Notes: generated from the letters alone by a model not told the origin. Numbered from the stretch's first letter, positions 19,350 through 30,361 are shown. The stretch is DNA of 64,000 nt from Veillonella atypica KON (GCF_002959915.1 NZ_PPDE01000008.1:496001-560000); one strand, 5' to 3'. Translations and numbers: made by a program.

Positions 19350-20375
19350 TTATAACGCAGGAATATTTAGTAATTGGCGCATACCTTCTGCTGCTTGGTC
19401 ATCTATTATGAGGATTCCCTTTTTACAAGACCTCATAACACTGATAATAGCACCAGCTTTATCAAAGCCACCTGCTACAGCTACGACATGCGGTATATTT
19501 ACTATATCCCTTAATGAAAGCCCTATGTTGTTCGTCGCATAGACGATAGAACCATCCATAGAGCAATACTGACCTAATGCTTCACCTACGGCATCGCCAT
19601 CAACGAGTTGACGGCGTACATCCTCCGGTATATGTCGTACATCGGCCATATGGAGTGCTTGACCAATACCAAAAACTAATATATCAGTTCTATGGATTAA
19701 TTCGCTAATCTCCTTGATTTGTGGTTCTAATGTTACAAGCATATCTAGGGAATCTTTAGATAGCCCATCTGGTAAATGAAGCATCTTATACGAGCCATGC
19801 CAACGTTCTGCTAATACAGAGGCGATTACATTCGCTTGATATTCGACGACTTCACCAACACCACCACGGGCTGGTACAACCACGGGATGCAACACACTAC
19901 TAGGCATTTCATCAGCCATTGCCGCCATGGTACTACCGCCACTAACGGCTATAACAGACTCATCGGTTACCATACGTTGAACCACTTTCGCAGCAGTAAA
20001 ACCTAAGCGTTTTAACATTAATGATCCTTCACTTGGTGTGATAATAACATCATCAATATGTAATGCAGCTTTCAACCGTTGCTCTAATTCGCCAACACGC
20101 TCATATTCATAAAGAATACTCCTTAATTTGGGAACTAGTTCTCGTCCTTCAGCACTTAGATAGATACCAGGTTTTGAGATTTCAACTAATCCGTTACCAC
20201 GTAATGCATCAACATGAGATCGTACTGCACGTTCTGATATATCCGTAGCTAGTGCTAAACTCCTACGGCCGAGAGGTTCTTCATAGGCTAGATGACTCAA
20301 TAATTTGTAGCGATCCTTTAAGACGGTCATTAATTCCGGTGCTATACGCTCGCATACCATTAACAACTCATTCAT
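19350..20375 (-). CDS. cggR: CggR-type central glycolytic genes regulator
   Basis: 341 residues, SorC/DeoR family. The N-terminal winged helix-turn-helix (about residues 20-80, with LGRRSLALATDISERAVRSH) is followed by a sugar-phosphate sensor domain (from about 115, including VSGGSTM and FGIGQA). It heads the gap-pgk-tpiA-gpmI-eno operon, the same place as Bacillus CggR, which represses this operon and is released by fructose 1,6-bisphosphate. A matching operator lies in its own leader, so autoregulation is likely. Confidence 0.93.
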   Translation of the reverse strand: MNELLMVCERIAPELMTVLKDRYKLLSHLAYEEPLGRRSLALATDISERAVRSHVDALRGNGLVEISKPGIYLSAEGRELVPKLRSILYEYERVGELEQRLKAALHIDDVIITPSEGSLMLKRLGFTAAKVVQRMVTDESVIAVSGGSTMAAMADEMPSSVLHPVVVPARGGVGEVVEYQANVIASVLAERWHGSYKMLHLPDGLSKDSLDMLVTLEPQIKEISELIHRTDILVFGIGQALHMADVRHIPEDVRRQLVDGDAVGEALGQYCSMDGSIVYATNNIGLSLRDIVNIPHVVAVAGGFDKAGAIISVMRSCKKGILIIDDQAAEGMRQLLNIPAL

Positions 20376-20401
20376 AGGGTTCCTCCTTTACCCTTTGATA
20401 A

Positions 20402-20442
20402 GGATAACGATATTCGTCCCAGACAAACAAAATTAGTCCCAC
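20402..20442 (-). promoter_or_regulatory. CggR-type operator (tandem GGGAC half-sites)
   Basis: On the minus strand two TGGGAC half-sites start exactly 20 bp apart (GGGAC at 20436-20440 and 20416-20420). This is the same spacing as the two CGGGAC half-sites of the Bacillus subtilis CggR operator. The block lies between the promoter and the cggR start codon, as in Bacillus. Confidence 0.75.
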
Positions 20443-20471
20443 CTAGAATAAAAAAATACTTCTACACAATT

Positions 20472-20500
20472 ATTTTATACCTTATTACAACTTTATTCAA
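20472..20500 (-). promoter_or_regulatory. Promoter of the cggR-gap operon
   Basis: Minus-strand -35 TTGAAT (20495-20500), 17-bp spacer, -10 TAAAAT (20472-20477). The predicted transcript start lies about 25 bp before the operator. Confidence 0.65.
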
Positions 20501-20501
20501 G

Positions 20502-20527
20502 TAAAAAACGCCCTTTCGGGCGTCTTT
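20502..20527 (-). terminator. Terminator of upp
   Basis: A compact GC-rich stem (ACGCCC/GGGCGT, TTTC loop in plus orientation) followed by six Ts on the minus strand, just after the upp stop and just before the cggR promoter. Confidence 0.9.
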
Positions 20528-20556
20528 TACATCGTATTTATAGATATATGTCGTGA

Positions 20557-21231
<675 letters not shown>

Positions 21232-21301
21232 CCTTTTACTATTCATACATACTCTATCACATATTTACAAATCCTGCCATATAAATATGACCACTACAAC
21301 A

Positions 21302-21340
21302 TAAAAAGGGTGAGCAAGAAAAACTCTTACTCACCCTTTT
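21302..21340 (-). terminator. Terminator of glyA
   Basis: A 16-bp stem with one mismatch (AAAAGGGTGAGC.. against ..CTCACCCTTTT) and a T-run on the minus strand, 28 bp after the glyA stop. Confidence 0.9.
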
Positions 21341-21368
21341 GGGTTCTTACTATACCGATACCTATAAA

Positions 21369-22610
21369 TTATAAGTTAGGATATAAAGGATATTTTTCAC
21401 ATAATGCAGCTACGCGTTTTGCAGCATCTTGATGTTTTGCTGCATCTTCTGGGTTCTGAAGTACTGTAGCAATAATATCTGCAATTTCTTTCATATCGTC
21501 TTCTTTAAGACCACGTGTAGTCAATGCAGGTGTACCTAAACGAACACCACTAGTTACAAATGGACTAGCTGGATCAAATGGAATTGTATTTTTATTAGCT
21601 GTGATACCGATTTCATCAAGAAGATGTTCTGCTTCTTTACCAGTCAAACCTGTATTGCGCACATCTACAAGCATAACATGTGTATCCGTACCACCAGAAA
21701 CGATAGTCAAACCTTTAGCTATTAATTCAGCAGCCAATACTTTTGCATTTTTAATAACTTGTTCAGCGTATACTTTAAATTCTGGTTGTAATGCTTCACC
21801 TAATGCAACAGCTTTTGCAGCGATAACATGCATCAAAGGACCACCTTGGATACCAGGGAATACAGCTTTATCAATAGCTTTTGCATATTCTTCTTTGCAC
21901 AAAATCATACCGCCACGAGGGCCACGCAATGTTTTATGTGTTGTAGTTGTAACGATATCTGCATATTCTACTGGATTTGGATGTAAACCAGCAGCTACAA
22001 GGCCAGCAAAGTGAGCCATATCTACCATGAAAATCGCGCCTACTTCATGAGCTACATCAGCCATTTTCTTGAAGTCGATTTGACGGCTGTAAGCACTGCC
22101 CCCAGCAATGATCAATTTAGGTTTTGCTTCTAAAACGATTTTGCGGAATTCATCATAGTCGATTTGTTGAGTTTCTGCATTAACACCGTAAGAAACAACA
22201 TTGAAATATGTGCCAGATACGTTTACAGGAGAACCATGTGTTAAGTGACCACCATGGGACAAGTTCATACCAACAATAGTGTCACCAGGTTTTAACATAG
22301 CAAAATATACAGCAAAGTTAGCTTGAGACCCAGAATGTGGTTGTACATTTGCATGTTCAGCACCAAATAAACGTTTAGCGCGTTCAATAGCCAATGTTTC
22401 TACTACGTCCACATGTTCGCAACCACCATAATAACGTTTGCCAGGGTAGCCTTCAGCGTATTTATTAGTCAATACACTACCTTGAGCTTCCATAACGGCT
22501 TGGGATACGATATTTTCAGAAGCGATCATTTCTAATTTATCGCGTTGACGCATTAATTCTTGATCGATAACTGCTTTAACATTAGGGTCTTGTTTTGCTA
22601 AGAAACTCAT
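21369..22610 (-). CDS. glyA: Serine hydroxymethyltransferase
   Basis: 413 residues, full length. It interconverts serine and glycine with transfer of a one-carbon unit to tetrahydrofolate. The PLP lysine lies in [14 protein letters not shown], and [14 protein letters not shown] and SGSQAN are typical. 59 bp after rpiB, probably in the same operon. No glycine riboswitch is visible upstream. Confidence 0.98.
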   Translation of the reverse strand: MSFLAKQDPNVKAVIDQELMRQRDKLEMIASENIVSQAVMEAQGSVLTNKYAEGYPGKRYYGGCEHVDVVETLAIERAKRLFGAEHANVQPHSGSQANFAVYFAMLKPGDTIVGMNLSHGGHLTHGSPVNVSGTYFNVVSYGVNAETQQIDYDEFRKIVLEAKPKLIIAGGSAYSRQIDFKKMADVAHEVGAIFMVDMAHFAGLVAAGLHPNPVEYADIVTTTTHKTLRGPRGGMILCKEEYAKAIDKAVFPGIQGGPLMHVIAAKAVALGEALQPEFKVYAEQVIKNAKVLAAELIAKGLTIVSGGTDTHVMLVDVRNTGLTGKEAEHLLDEIGITANKNTIPFDPASPFVTSGVRLGTPALTTRGLKEDDMKEIADIIATVLQNPEDAAKHQDAAKRVAALCEKYPLYPNL

Positions 22611-22669
22611 GGGAATCCTCCTTGAAACATATGTAAATATAATGTGATAACTAATTGAATAAAGATGTA

Positions 22670-23107
22670 TTATTTTTCAAGAGCAGAAATTTTTTCTACG
22701 CGACGCGCGTGACGTCCGCCTTCAAATTCTGTATTAAGCCAAATCGTAACAATATCCTTTGCAAGTCCCGGTCCAATAACGCGTTCCCCCATCGTAAGAA
22801 TATTGGCATTATTATGTTCGCGACTTGCATGTGCGGAAAATGTATCGTGACAAAGCGCTGCACGTACACCTGCAATTTTGTTGGCTGCAATACCAATCCC
22901 AATGCCTGTACCACAGATTAAGATGCCGCGATCTGCTGCACCATCTACAACGGCATGTGCCACTGGTTCGGCAATATCCGGATAATCACAAGATTCTGTA
23001 CTATGTGTACCAAAATCTTCCACTTCATGACCTAATGTAGACAATAATTCCTTAATTTCTTGTTTTAAATGTAATCCACCATGATCACAACCAATAGCAA
23101 TTTTCAT
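22670..23107 (-). CDS. rpiB: Ribose-5-phosphate isomerase B
   Basis: 145 residues. The N-terminal IAIGCDHGG and [13 protein letters not shown] with the catalytic cysteine identify the RpiB/LacAB family. The absence of a second LacA/B partner and the neighbours favour RpiB. It interconverts ribose 5-phosphate and ribulose 5-phosphate. It follows the LMW phosphatase gene by 11 bp, as in Bacillus ywlE-ywlF. Confidence 0.93.
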   Translation of the reverse strand: MKIAIGCDHGGLHLKQEIKELLSTLGHEVEDFGTHSTESCDYPDIAEPVAHAVVDGAADRGILICGTGIGIGIAANKIAGVRAALCHDTFSAHASREHNNANILTMGERVIGPGLAKDIVTIWLNTEFEGGRHARRVEKISALEK

Positions 23108-23118
23108 AGCTCTATCTC

Positions 23119-23559
23119 CTATTCTTTTGATGCTACTAATCCAGCTTTCACCAAATTATAAATTTGCTCAGCACATTGATTATACACGTCTTGATTTGAA
23201 CCGAAAGGATCTACCACATCTCCTGTACCATGCCCCCATTCAGCAAGGGTTTGAATTTTAGCTACTTCAAAAGGAAATTGACGAAGTAACACAGATTTAT
23301 GATCTTGTGTCATACCAATAATCAAATCCGCTGAATTGACAAGCTCCATTGTAAGAGGTCTTGATTCATGGCCAGAAATATCGGCAATAGATTGAATCGC
23401 AATCACAGCTTCTTCTGTAGGCTTGGCACCATAAGCAGCAAATAATCCAGCAGAAACTACATTCACATCTAGACCAAGCTCTGTTGCCAAGGTTCGCGTA
23501 ATACCTTCTGCCATTGGGCTACGACAGGTATTACCAGTACATACATACAAAATATTCAT
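23119..23559 (-). CDS. Low-molecular-weight protein phosphatase (YwlE-like)
   Basis: 146 residues with the LMW-PTP signature CTGNTCRSPMAEG at the N-terminus (nucleophile cysteine and P-loop arginine) and the general-acid aspartate in DVVDPFG. In Bacillus the syntenic YwlE is a protein-arginine phosphatase, distinguished by Thr in the P-loop (CTGNTCRS); the same Thr is present here, so arginine phosphatase activity is plausible. First gene of a unit with rpiB and glyA behind a strong promoter. Confidence 0.88.
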   Translation of the reverse strand: MNILYVCTGNTCRSPMAEGITRTLATELGLDVNVVSAGLFAAYGAKPTEEAVIAIQSIADISGHESRPLTMELVNSADLIIGMTQDHKSVLLRQFPFEVAKIQTLAEWGHGTGDVVDPFGSNQDVYNQCAEQIYNLVKAGLVASKE

Positions 23560-23574
23560 AATGACATCCTTACC

Positions 23575-23628
23575 GCCACAATTTCTGTGGCTATTTATAC
23601 ATTATAGCAAATACATCCAATATGTAAA
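23575..23628 (-). promoter_or_regulatory. Promoter of ywlE-rpiB-glyA with a start-site hairpin
   Basis: Minus-strand -35 TTTACA (23623-23628), 16-bp spacer ending in TGC (extended -10), -10 TATAAT (23601-23606). A GCCACA/TGTGGC hairpin (23575-23592) covers the start of the transcript. Confidence 0.75.
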
Positions 23629-23674
23629 GACATTTTTCTATTATGAATGGACATAATAAATATTACCTAACTGC

Positions 23675-24709
23675 TTATAAATAGATAATATGACCGGCAC
23701 ACGCCTTTTCCATGCGATTCATGACCGCTACGCCGAGGCCTGTATTCACAACACCTTCTGCTAAAATATAGTCTACATCACATTCATTAAAATGATGTAA
23801 TGTCTTATAAAAATCGTGAGCTAAGGCAACCGCATCACCACTATGTCCATATACATGAAATTCACCGTGTACACTATCTTTTAACAAATCATATGTTTCT
23901 TGACTAACCAAGAATGCACCACGTTTAGTGTCCTGTTCACGAATCACATTACTGAAAGCTTCCGCCACATCCTTTGGATTTCCTATAAATGCACGCATAG
24001 GTGCATCGGGAGCATAATGCTTATACTTCATACCAGGAGCCTTTGGCGCTTCATTTTGAGACGATAAAAACGGATCATAGGACACATTATCTACAACTTG
24101 TTCTAACATTTCTTTTGTAATTCCACCGGGCCGTAAGATGGTCACTCCATCATCTCTCACCTCTACAACCGTTGATTCCACACCAATCGTACAGATTCCA
24201 GCATCCACAATATACGGAATACGTCCATTCATATCATCATAAACGGATTGTGCCGTAGTCGGGCTTGGACGGCCTGAAATATTAGCACTAGGCGCTGCGA
24301 TTGGCACACCGGCCAATTCTAATATGTTACGGCATACAGCATGATCTGGACATCGTAATGCCACGCGAGCTAACCCACCAGTTGCACGGTCAGGCACGAG
24401 ATCGGATTTAGGCAATGTAATTGTTAAAGGACCCGGCCAAAAAGCCTCAATCAAGGCCCTTGCTGTTTCAGGTATTTCTTTCACAAGCGGTTTAATGCTT
24501 TCCGCATTGGGTACATGTAATATCAATGGATTATCTGAAGGACGACCTTTAGCAGCATAGATTTTATCCATTGCATCTGCATCGAGGCCATTAGCACCAA
24601 GGCCATATACGGTTTCCGTAGGAATTGCTACAACATCACCATGACGCAACGCATGTGCAACTAATTGAAGATTATCTCTTGTAAGTTCGGTAATGATTTT
24701 AGTCTCCAC
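23675..24709 (-). CDS. Threonylcarbamoyl-AMP synthase (Sua5/YwlC type)
   Basis: 344 residues. The N-terminal YrdC-like domain (about 10-200) contains PTETVYGLGANG and KGRPSDNPLILH for ATP, threonine and bicarbonate binding; a linker leads to a C-terminal Sua5 domain (about 220-340). The two-domain form is the Sua5 type, as in Bacillus YwlC, rather than the short TsaC. It makes the precursor of the t6A37 tRNA modification. 4 bp after prmC. Confidence 0.93.
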   Translation of the reverse strand: METKIITELTRDNLQLVAHALRHGDVVAIPTETVYGLGANGLDADAMDKIYAAKGRPSDNPLILHVPNAESIKPLVKEIPETARALIEAFWPGPLTITLPKSDLVPDRATGGLARVALRCPDHAVCRNILELAGVPIAAPSANISGRPSPTTAQSVYDDMNGRIPYIVDAGICTIGVESTVVEVRDDGVTILRPGGITKEMLEQVVDNVSYDPFLSSQNEAPKAPGMKYKHYAPDAPMRAFIGNPKDVAEAFSNVIREQDTKRGAFLVSQETYDLLKDSVHGEFHVYGHSGDAVALAHDFYKTLHHFNECDVDYILAEGVVNTGLGVAVMNRMEKACAGHIIYL

Positions 24710-24713
24710 ATTC

Positions 24714-25583
24714 TCACCCCTTCACGCGAGCCGTTACAACTCGATTAATGCCCGCTAAATCTGCTGCAAAAGATATATCTACATAGGAGCCAACAGACTC
24801 CAGTAAAGATTTTACATCTTCAGCCTGATCATATCCTACCTCAAAGGCCACAAGTCCATAAGGTTTAAGATATTTTACGCACTCCATAGCTAACTGACGA
24901 TAGAAATCAAGGCCATCTTCACCACCAAATAATGCAATATGAGGCTCATTAAGTACATCAGGAGACAGGATTTTCTTATCCTCTAATCGAATATACGGCG
25001 GATTAGATACAATCACATCAAACAACTCATTATGATGTTCTAAATAAGAAAACATATCCGATTCGTGAAATTCGCTACGATTCTCTAGCTTAAATGCTTC
25101 TTGATTCTTTGTGGCTATTTCAAGTGCATCACGAGAAATATCAAGGCCCATCCCCGTTGCTGTAGGCAGATAATGCAAGAGGCTTAGTAAAATAGTACCA
25201 GGGCCCGTACACATATCAAGGATTCGAATAGAGTCTTGTTGATGATAGGAACTTAATACATATTCTACTAATGTTTCTGTATCGGGACGAGGAATGAGGA
25301 CCTTATCATTTACAGCAAATGTCAATCCCATAAAGTCTTTTGTTCCCGTTAAAGATGCTACAGAATGTCCTTTAGCCCGTTCAATGACAAGCGGTCTAAA
25401 TCTATCCAGCTCTTCTTGCTCTAATGGTTGATCATAATTCGTATATAGATATATACGATTCTTCCCTAAAACGTGAGAAAGCAGTACTTCCCCATCAAGA
25501 CGAGGTGTATCCATCCCCTTGCTTTGAAAGTACTGCTCTGTCCACTGGAGAATACGACCAATCGTCCAAATCTCCTTATACAT
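24714..25583 (-). CDS. prmC: Release-factor glutamine methyltransferase
   Basis: About 289 residues. A helical N-terminal domain is followed by a SAM methyltransferase domain with [13 protein letters not shown] (SAM loop, unusually Cys-Thr where most have GTGSG) and the catalytic NPPY. It methylates the glutamine of the GGQ motif in release factors, one of which (prfA) is encoded just upstream. The start at 25583 has AGGAGG nine bases before it and overlaps the prfA end by 8 bp. Confidence 0.93.
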   Translation of the reverse strand: MYKEIWTIGRILQWTEQYFQSKGMDTPRLDGEVLLSHVLGKNRIYLYTNYDQPLEQEELDRFRPLVIERAKGHSVASLTGTKDFMGLTFAVNDKVLIPRPDTETLVEYVLSSYHQQDSIRILDMCTGPGTILLSLLHYLPTATGMGLDISRDALEIATKNQEAFKLENRSEFHESDMFSYLEHHNELFDVIVSNPPYIRLEDKKILSPDVLNEPHIALFGGEDGLDFYRQLAMECVKYLKPYGLVAFEVGYDQAEDVKSLLESVGSYVDISFAADLAGINRVVTARVKG

Positions 25584-26658
25584 TTGTATTAGCCTCCTGC
25601 ATTTTAGCTGCTTGATCAGCGGCATTTAAGGCTTGAATAATTTCATCGAGATCACCATTTAAAATGGCATCCAATTTATACAATGTTAAATTGATACGAT
25701 GATCTGTTACGCGACCTTGTGGATAGTTATAGGTACGAATACGTTCACTACGATCACCTGTACCAACTTGGCTCTTGCGGTCTGCAGCCATGCTAGCTGT
25801 AGCCTCTTGTTCGGCTTTATCTTGCAATTTTGCACGCAATACGCGCATCGCTTTTTCTCTGTTTTGTAGCTGAGAACGTTGATCCTGACAAGCTACGACA
25901 ATACCTGTTGGTAAGTGGGTAATACGGACAGCAGATTCTGTTTTATTAATATGCTGACCACCGGCACCACTGGCGCGATATGTATCGATTTTCAAATCCT
26001 TATCATTGATTTCAATATCAACATCTTCCATTTCAGGAAGTACTGCCACAGTAACCGTAGATGTATGTACACGGCCTTGTGTTTCTGTAGCTGGAACCCG
26101 TTGTACACGATGTACACCAGATTCAAATTTCATCTTGGAATATACATTCTCACCATCTACAGAGAATACAACCTCTTTAAAACCGCCTAGTTCAGGTTCA
26201 TTAGCATCGATAATTTCACAACGCCACCCTTGGCTTTCAGCATATTTTGTATACATACGGAATAAGTCGCCTGCAAACAATGCCGCTTCATCGCCACCAG
26301 CGCCACCGCGAATTTCGATGATAATATTTTTATCATCGTTAGGGTCTTTTGGTAATAAAAGAATTTGTAATTTTTCTTCTAATTCCTCTTTTTGAGGTTT
26401 TAATTCTTTCAATTCTTCTTGAGCCATTTCACGGAATTCTTCATCCATTGTTTTGTCTTCAATGACTTCCATGGCTTCATCAATACCAGCTAACACCTTT
26501 TTATATTCTCTAAAAGCTTCTACAGTTTCAGATAATTGGGCATGTTGACGTGTTAGTTTACGCCATTCATCTTGACGCGCAATGACTTCAGGGTCACTGA
26601 TGCGTTGCTCTAGATCCATAAATTTATCTTCAATAACTTGTAATTTATCTACTAACAT
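25576..26658 (-). CDS. prfA: Peptide chain release factor 1
   Basis: 360 residues, standard. The codon-reading PAT tripeptide (RVPATETQG) specifies UAA/UAG, and the catalytic GGQ is in [14 protein letters not shown]. The start at 26658 ([13 protein letters not shown]) follows GAGG seven bases upstream; a TTG four codons earlier is less likely. It forms a compact cluster with prmC and the t6A gene. Confidence 0.97.
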   Translation of the reverse strand: MLVDKLQVIEDKFMDLEQRISDPEVIARQDEWRKLTRQHAQLSETVEAFREYKKVLAGIDEAMEVIEDKTMDEEFREMAQEELKELKPQKEELEEKLQILLLPKDPNDDKNIIIEIRGGAGGDEAALFAGDLFRMYTKYAESQGWRCEIIDANEPELGGFKEVVFSVDGENVYSKMKFESGVHRVQRVPATETQGRVHTSTVTVAVLPEMEDVDIEINDKDLKIDTYRASGAGGQHINKTESAVRITHLPTGIVVACQDQRSQLQNREKAMRVLRAKLQDKAEQEATASMAADRKSQVGTGDRSERIRTYNYPQGRVTDHRINLTLYKLDAILNGDLDEIIQALNAADQAAKMQEANTNV

Positions 26659-26672
26659 ATATAACCTCAATC

Positions 26673-27569
26673 TTAATATGTTTCATCTTCATAAGCATCT
26701 TCTTCTGGAGGACGCACCTCTTCTAGAGCACGAATAGCCACTTCGATTTGATCTGCTTCTGGTTCACGGGTCGTCATATATTGCAACGCCAAGCCCGGTT
26801 TAACGAGAGATTTTACAAAGGAGCTTTCACTACGTCCTGCAAAACGAATAAATTCATAGGCAATACCTGCTACGACGGGCATCAGTAAAACACGTGACAC
26901 AATGCGCTCTAGCAAATTAGGCCAACCTAAAAAGGCAAATACAAATATACTAACTACCATTACAATGAGTAGAAAATTAGTCCCGCATCTCGGATGTAAA
27001 CGAGATTGAGCACGCACATTTTCTACGGTCAAAGGTAGATCATTTTCATAAGCATGAATGGTTTTATGCTCTGCTCCATGGTATTGGAATACACGTTGTA
27101 TATCCTTAGTTTGACCAATACCCCATATATAGAGCAAAAACAAAGCCAATCGAATAGCACCTTCAACCAGGTTCAAAATAAAGTGATTATCTTGAATACC
27201 AGGAATAAATTTAACTACAAATGTAGGAAGGGCCACAAATAAAGCGATTGCAAATAGTGTGGAAAATACTATGGTAATGGCAATTTCACTATTCGACATT
27301 TCTTCCTCTTCATCACCAGCCGCTTTCGCAGAGAAGGACAAGGCCTTCATACCGATAACAAGAGATTCATATAAGGCTATACAGCCTCGTAAAAAAGGTT
27401 TCTTTAATATAGGATATCGCTCTTGAATGGACGTGGTGGCTTCCTTTTGCACCACGATAGAACCGGAAGGCTCACGTACAGCTGTCGCCGTATATCCTGG
27501 GCCACGCATCATGACGCCTTCAATGACAGCTTGTCCACCAACGAACTTCTTAATACGTTCTTTTGCCAA
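26673..27569 (-). CDS. DUF1385 membrane protein (YqhQ-like)
   Basis: About 298 residues. The conserved opening [19 protein letters not shown] and the [13 protein letters not shown] histidine-rich motif define the DUF1385 family, whose function is unknown. There are about four hydrophobic segments between residues 100 and 250. The start is a TTG at 27569, six bases after AAAGGA; the ATG at 27584 has no ribosome site. It lies between rpmE and prfA, as in many Firmicutes. Confidence 0.85.
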   Translation of the reverse strand: MAKERIKKFVGGQAVIEGVMMRGPGYTATAVREPSGSIVVQKEATTSIQERYPILKKPFLRGCIALYESLVIGMKALSFSAKAAGDEEEEMSNSEIAITIVFSTLFAIALFVALPTFVVKFIPGIQDNHFILNLVEGAIRLALFLLYIWGIGQTKDIQRVFQYHGAEHKTIHAYENDLPLTVENVRAQSRLHPRCGTNFLLIVMVVSIFVFAFLGWPNLLERIVSRVLLMPVVAGIAYEFIRFAGRSESSFVKSLVKPGLALQYMTTREPEADQIEVAIRALEEVRPPEEDAYEDETY

Positions 27570-27587
27570 AGGATTTCCTTTCATAAA

Positions 27588-27616
27588 CAAATAGAGGCAG
27601 AGCCCAAAGCCCTGCC
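27588..27616 (-). terminator. Terminator of rpmE
   Basis: A GGCAG..CTGCC stem with one mismatch and TTTG loop (27596-27616), followed by a T-rich run on the minus strand. It overlaps the region just before the DUF1385 start, so part of the message may read through. Confidence 0.6.
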
Positions 27617-27641
27617 AATAGTTGTTTCGCTACATAAACTA

Positions 27642-27839
27642 TTATTTACCGTAACGTTTGTTAAATTGTTCGATACGACCACGAGCTTGAGCCGCACGTT
27701 GTTGACCAGTGAAGAACGGATGGCATTTGGAGCAAACGTCTACACGAAGGTCTTCTTTTACAGAGCCAGTTTTGAATGTGTTACCACAACCGCAAGTAAC
27801 TGTAGCTTCTTTATAGTCTGGATGAATACCTTGTTTCAT
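27642..27839 (-). CDS. rpmE: Ribosomal protein bL31 (zinc-binding form)
   Basis: 65 residues starting [16 protein letters not shown]. Four cysteines (C16, C18, C36, C39) form the zinc site of the C+ form of L31, which is made when zinc is sufficient. AGAGGTG precedes the ATG at 27839; the frame is open further upstream but without similarity to L31. Confidence 0.97.
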   Translation of the reverse strand: MKQGIHPDYKEATVTCGCGNTFKTGSVKEDLRVDVCSKCHPFFTGQQRAAQARGRIEQFNKRYGK

Positions 27840-27912
27840 TCTATACACCTCTTTCCAGCAATCAATATTATTCTTATAGATTATAGCACGATAATGCGTA
27901 CAAATCAAGAAA

Positions 27913-28182
27913 CTACTCTTTAGAAGCCTGTTTTTCTTCAATTGCTTCCGCTAAGATAGTTTCTAAATCACTTTCATTCAAAAGATCGCGTAATGCAATC
28001 AATTCTTCCAAGGAAAGAGTAATCCCTTTTTTCATACTTGTATATTCGCTATCCCAAGCACGAAGATCAAATTTAGGATTATATTTCCCCCAGCTTGTGC
28101 ATGTAAGTTGTTTTTTCCAGCCATCTTTATCTTCTGATAATGTGCCGATAACTTTGAAAATTTCGAAATTAATAACAGCCAT
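27913..28182 (-). CDS. YdbC/PC4-like single-strand DNA-binding protein
   Basis: 89 residues. The pattern [17 protein letters not shown], then [15 protein letters not shown], matches the YdbC branch of the PC4/p15 fold, which binds single-stranded DNA as a dimer. Role in the cell is not established. A strong GAGGAGGGAGG precedes the ATG at 28182, six codons inside the longest open frame. It has its own promoter. Confidence 0.8.
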   Translation of the reverse strand: MAVINFEIFKVIGTLSEDKDGWKKQLTCTSWGKYNPKFDLRAWDSEYTSMKKGITLSLEELIALRDLLNESDLETILAEAIEEKQASKE

Positions 28183-28255
28183 TGTTACCTCCCTCCTCAC
28201 CTAATTACAGTGTACACTATTTGTCAAATTATGTAGTTCTAAATCGATACGATAT

Positions 28256-28284
28256 ATTGTAAACCAAATTACCTATATTGACAA
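28256..28284 (-). promoter_or_regulatory. Promoter of the YdbC-like gene
   Basis: Minus-strand -35 TTGTCA (28279-28284), 17-bp spacer, -10 TACAAT (28256-28261). It begins right at the upstream stop codon. A perfect 10-bp palindrome AGTGTACACT lies in the leader. Confidence 0.65.
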
Positions 28285-29724
28285 TTATTTTTTATAGTCA
28301 CTGTAGTCTTCAATATCGATGGATGTCGTCGGAGGCATTACGTCAGCACCCAAAGAATTCATATTTTCTTGCCATGATGCTCGTGCAGATTTGATAGTCT
28401 CTTTATACGCTTCATCAATATTTTTGGCCGCATTAACTAGTAGCGATTCATCATTTACATCGAGTACACGGCGACGTACGCTGCTAAGCATATAGCCGAA
28501 GGATTCTTCTGTTTGAACGAGCATAGAAATCTCTTGCATTAAGGTTTGCCCAATTGTGCTAGAGAAATATGTATACCACATATATGCCAATTCTACATCA
28601 GGGAACATCCAATATACACCCGTACTAGGTGCTTCTGTACCCATAGACACCTCTACATGGTCACTATAGCGGGTAAAAGCTAAGTAATACGCTCCATTTT
28701 CACGAAGTGCCGCACGTCCTAGTTCTGAAACACGACTATCTATACAATAAATGCCATCCTGACCTAAAGCTACATCAGTTTGACCGCCAGGCAATAAAAT
28801 AGAACGTAAAGACAAACCGTAGTTTAATACAGTAAATACCGGTAATTGAGCAAAGACGCCATGAGGCAATGGAATATAATTAATAGCTTTCCAGTCATCA
28901 CCAACTCGTTCACGAAGGCCTACACGCATCTTTTTAACATCATATTTACCATAAATGATTTCATAAGCCCCAAGGGGAGTCCATTCACGAATAGATTCTA
29001 CACGTTTTTGGTTCAAAAAGAATTGTAATGCCATATTATTCAATCCCAATTGATTTTGTGCCATCGTTGCTGGTAAGAATAATTGAGCCGTCCCTTCTGG
29101 AACCAAATTATGCAAACCATTAGCTACCTCTTCTACAATATCTTCAGAGGATTGGAACATACCAACCGTACCTGTAAAGATATGGTCAAAATAGCTACGA
29201 TGAGGCCATTGATTAATAATCTGAGCCATTGGATACAATCGAGAGATAATGCTATAACATACGGAAGATGCTGTATAGAGGACAACCTTTTTATCCTCAT
29301 AAGATTGTAAAATTTCATCTATCATGCCAGCGTATTCTTCTACATAAGCATAAAGGACGAGCTCTCCAGTTTTACTATGACTTTCTATACTTTCACGAAC
29401 AGGCGTTTCCCATATAGTTCCTACATCAAGACCATCTAGAATTCCAGTATCACTAATAAAATCAAAGAGTTCTACCGTAAATGAAGGGCCGTACAATGCA
29501 CGAAATGTATTTACATCATATGGAATAGGTCCAAAGGATTCCACCGTAGATTTCTCAGCTAATCCATATAAGTCCTCTGGTGTAACACCCCATTCACGAG
29601 AATTCGCATTGCTAGAAAGCAATTGATCTAATACTTTAAAACGCATTAATTCGTTGACGATATCAATACCTTCTATGCCATATTGAGCACAAAGGGCAAT
29701 TAGTTCTTCATTATTCTTTTTCAT
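28285..29724 (-). CDS. Uncharacterised 479-residue protein, methylase-like pattern
   Basis: 479 residues, not recognised. No signal or membrane segment, acidic, cytoplasmic. The middle third has an alternating strand-helix pattern with KKVVLYTASS, FDHIFTGTVGMF and VPEGTAQLFLPATM. These sit where an N6-adenine DNA methylase would have its motif IV (DxxxxNPPF) and the following LKPGG..LP strand, but NPPF is absent. It could be a degenerate or non-catalytic methylase-fold protein; this is a guess from pattern only. The start at 29724 follows AGGAAAGG and lies 1 bp after the nth stop, so it is cotranscribed with nth. Confidence 0.7.
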   Translation of the reverse strand: MKKNNEELIALCAQYGIEGIDIVNELMRFKVLDQLLSSNANSREWGVTPEDLYGLAEKSTVESFGPIPYDVNTFRALYGPSFTVELFDFISDTGILDGLDVGTIWETPVRESIESHSKTGELVLYAYVEEYAGMIDEILQSYEDKKVVLYTASSVCYSIISRLYPMAQIINQWPHRSYFDHIFTGTVGMFQSSEDIVEEVANGLHNLVPEGTAQLFLPATMAQNQLGLNNMALQFFLNQKRVESIREWTPLGAYEIIYGKYDVKKMRVGLRERVGDDWKAINYIPLPHGVFAQLPVFTVLNYGLSLRSILLPGGQTDVALGQDGIYCIDSRVSELGRAALRENGAYYLAFTRYSDHVEVSMGTEAPSTGVYWMFPDVELAYMWYTYFSSTIGQTLMQEISMLVQTEESFGYMLSSVRRRVLDVNDESLLVNAAKNIDEAYKETIKSARASWQENMNSLGADVMPPTTSIDIEDYSDYKK

Positions 29725-29725
29725 A

Positions 29726-30361
29726 TTAAACCTTTCCTGCTGACGGACAAAGATGATGTAAAAAACAAGTTTCACATAGAGGCTTACGAGCTTTACAAAC
29801 ACGTCGTCCATGATAAATCAGCCAATGATGAGCTGCAGACCACTTCTCTTTTGGTATAGCCTTTTGCAATTTTTGTTCCATTTCTTCTGGCGTCTTTGCA
29901 ATACCTAATTTCAATCGGTTTGCTACACGGAATACATGTGTATCCACCGCAATAGCTGGTGTTCCGAATAATACGGATACCACAACGTTTGCCGTTTTTC
30001 GACCTACACCGGGTAATTCAACGAGCTGATCAAATTCACGTGGCACTTCTCCATGATATTGTTCTACCAATATATGACAAGTGGCAATCAAATTCTTCGC
30101 CTTTGATTTATACAAACCACAATCCTTGATAAGAGCTTCTAGTTTTGTAACACCAACCTCTAGCATCTTAGCCGGATGATTTAATGCAGGGAACAATCGT
30201 TTTGTAACAATGTTAACCCTCTCATCTGTGCACTGTGCAGATAACACAACAGCGACTAATAATTCAAATTCATTTGTGTATTTAAGAGCAGGTTTGGCAT
30301 CAAAATAATGCTCTTCTAATAATGCTAATTGTTCTGCCTTAATTGCTTTCGTAACACGCAC
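29726..30361 (-). CDS. nth: Endonuclease III
   Basis: 211 residues, the usual length. A DNA glycosylase/AP lyase for oxidised pyrimidines. The helix-hairpin-helix LPGVGRKTANVV, the catalytic region AVDTHVFRV and the C-terminal four-iron-four-sulphur loop C-x6-C-x2-C-x5-C (CKARKPLCETC...C) are intact. The start is a GTG at 30361, six bases after AAAGGAG; the upstream ATG would add 19 unrelated residues. Confidence 0.95.
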   Translation of the reverse strand: MRVTKAIKAEQLALLEEHYFDAKPALKYTNEFELLVAVVLSAQCTDERVNIVTKRLFPALNHPAKMLEVGVTKLEALIKDCGLYKSKAKNLIATCHILVEQYHGEVPREFDQLVELPGVGRKTANVVVSVLFGTPAIAVDTHVFRVANRLKLGIAKTPEEMEQKLQKAIPKEKWSAAHHWLIYHGRRVCKARKPLCETCFLHHLCPSAGKV

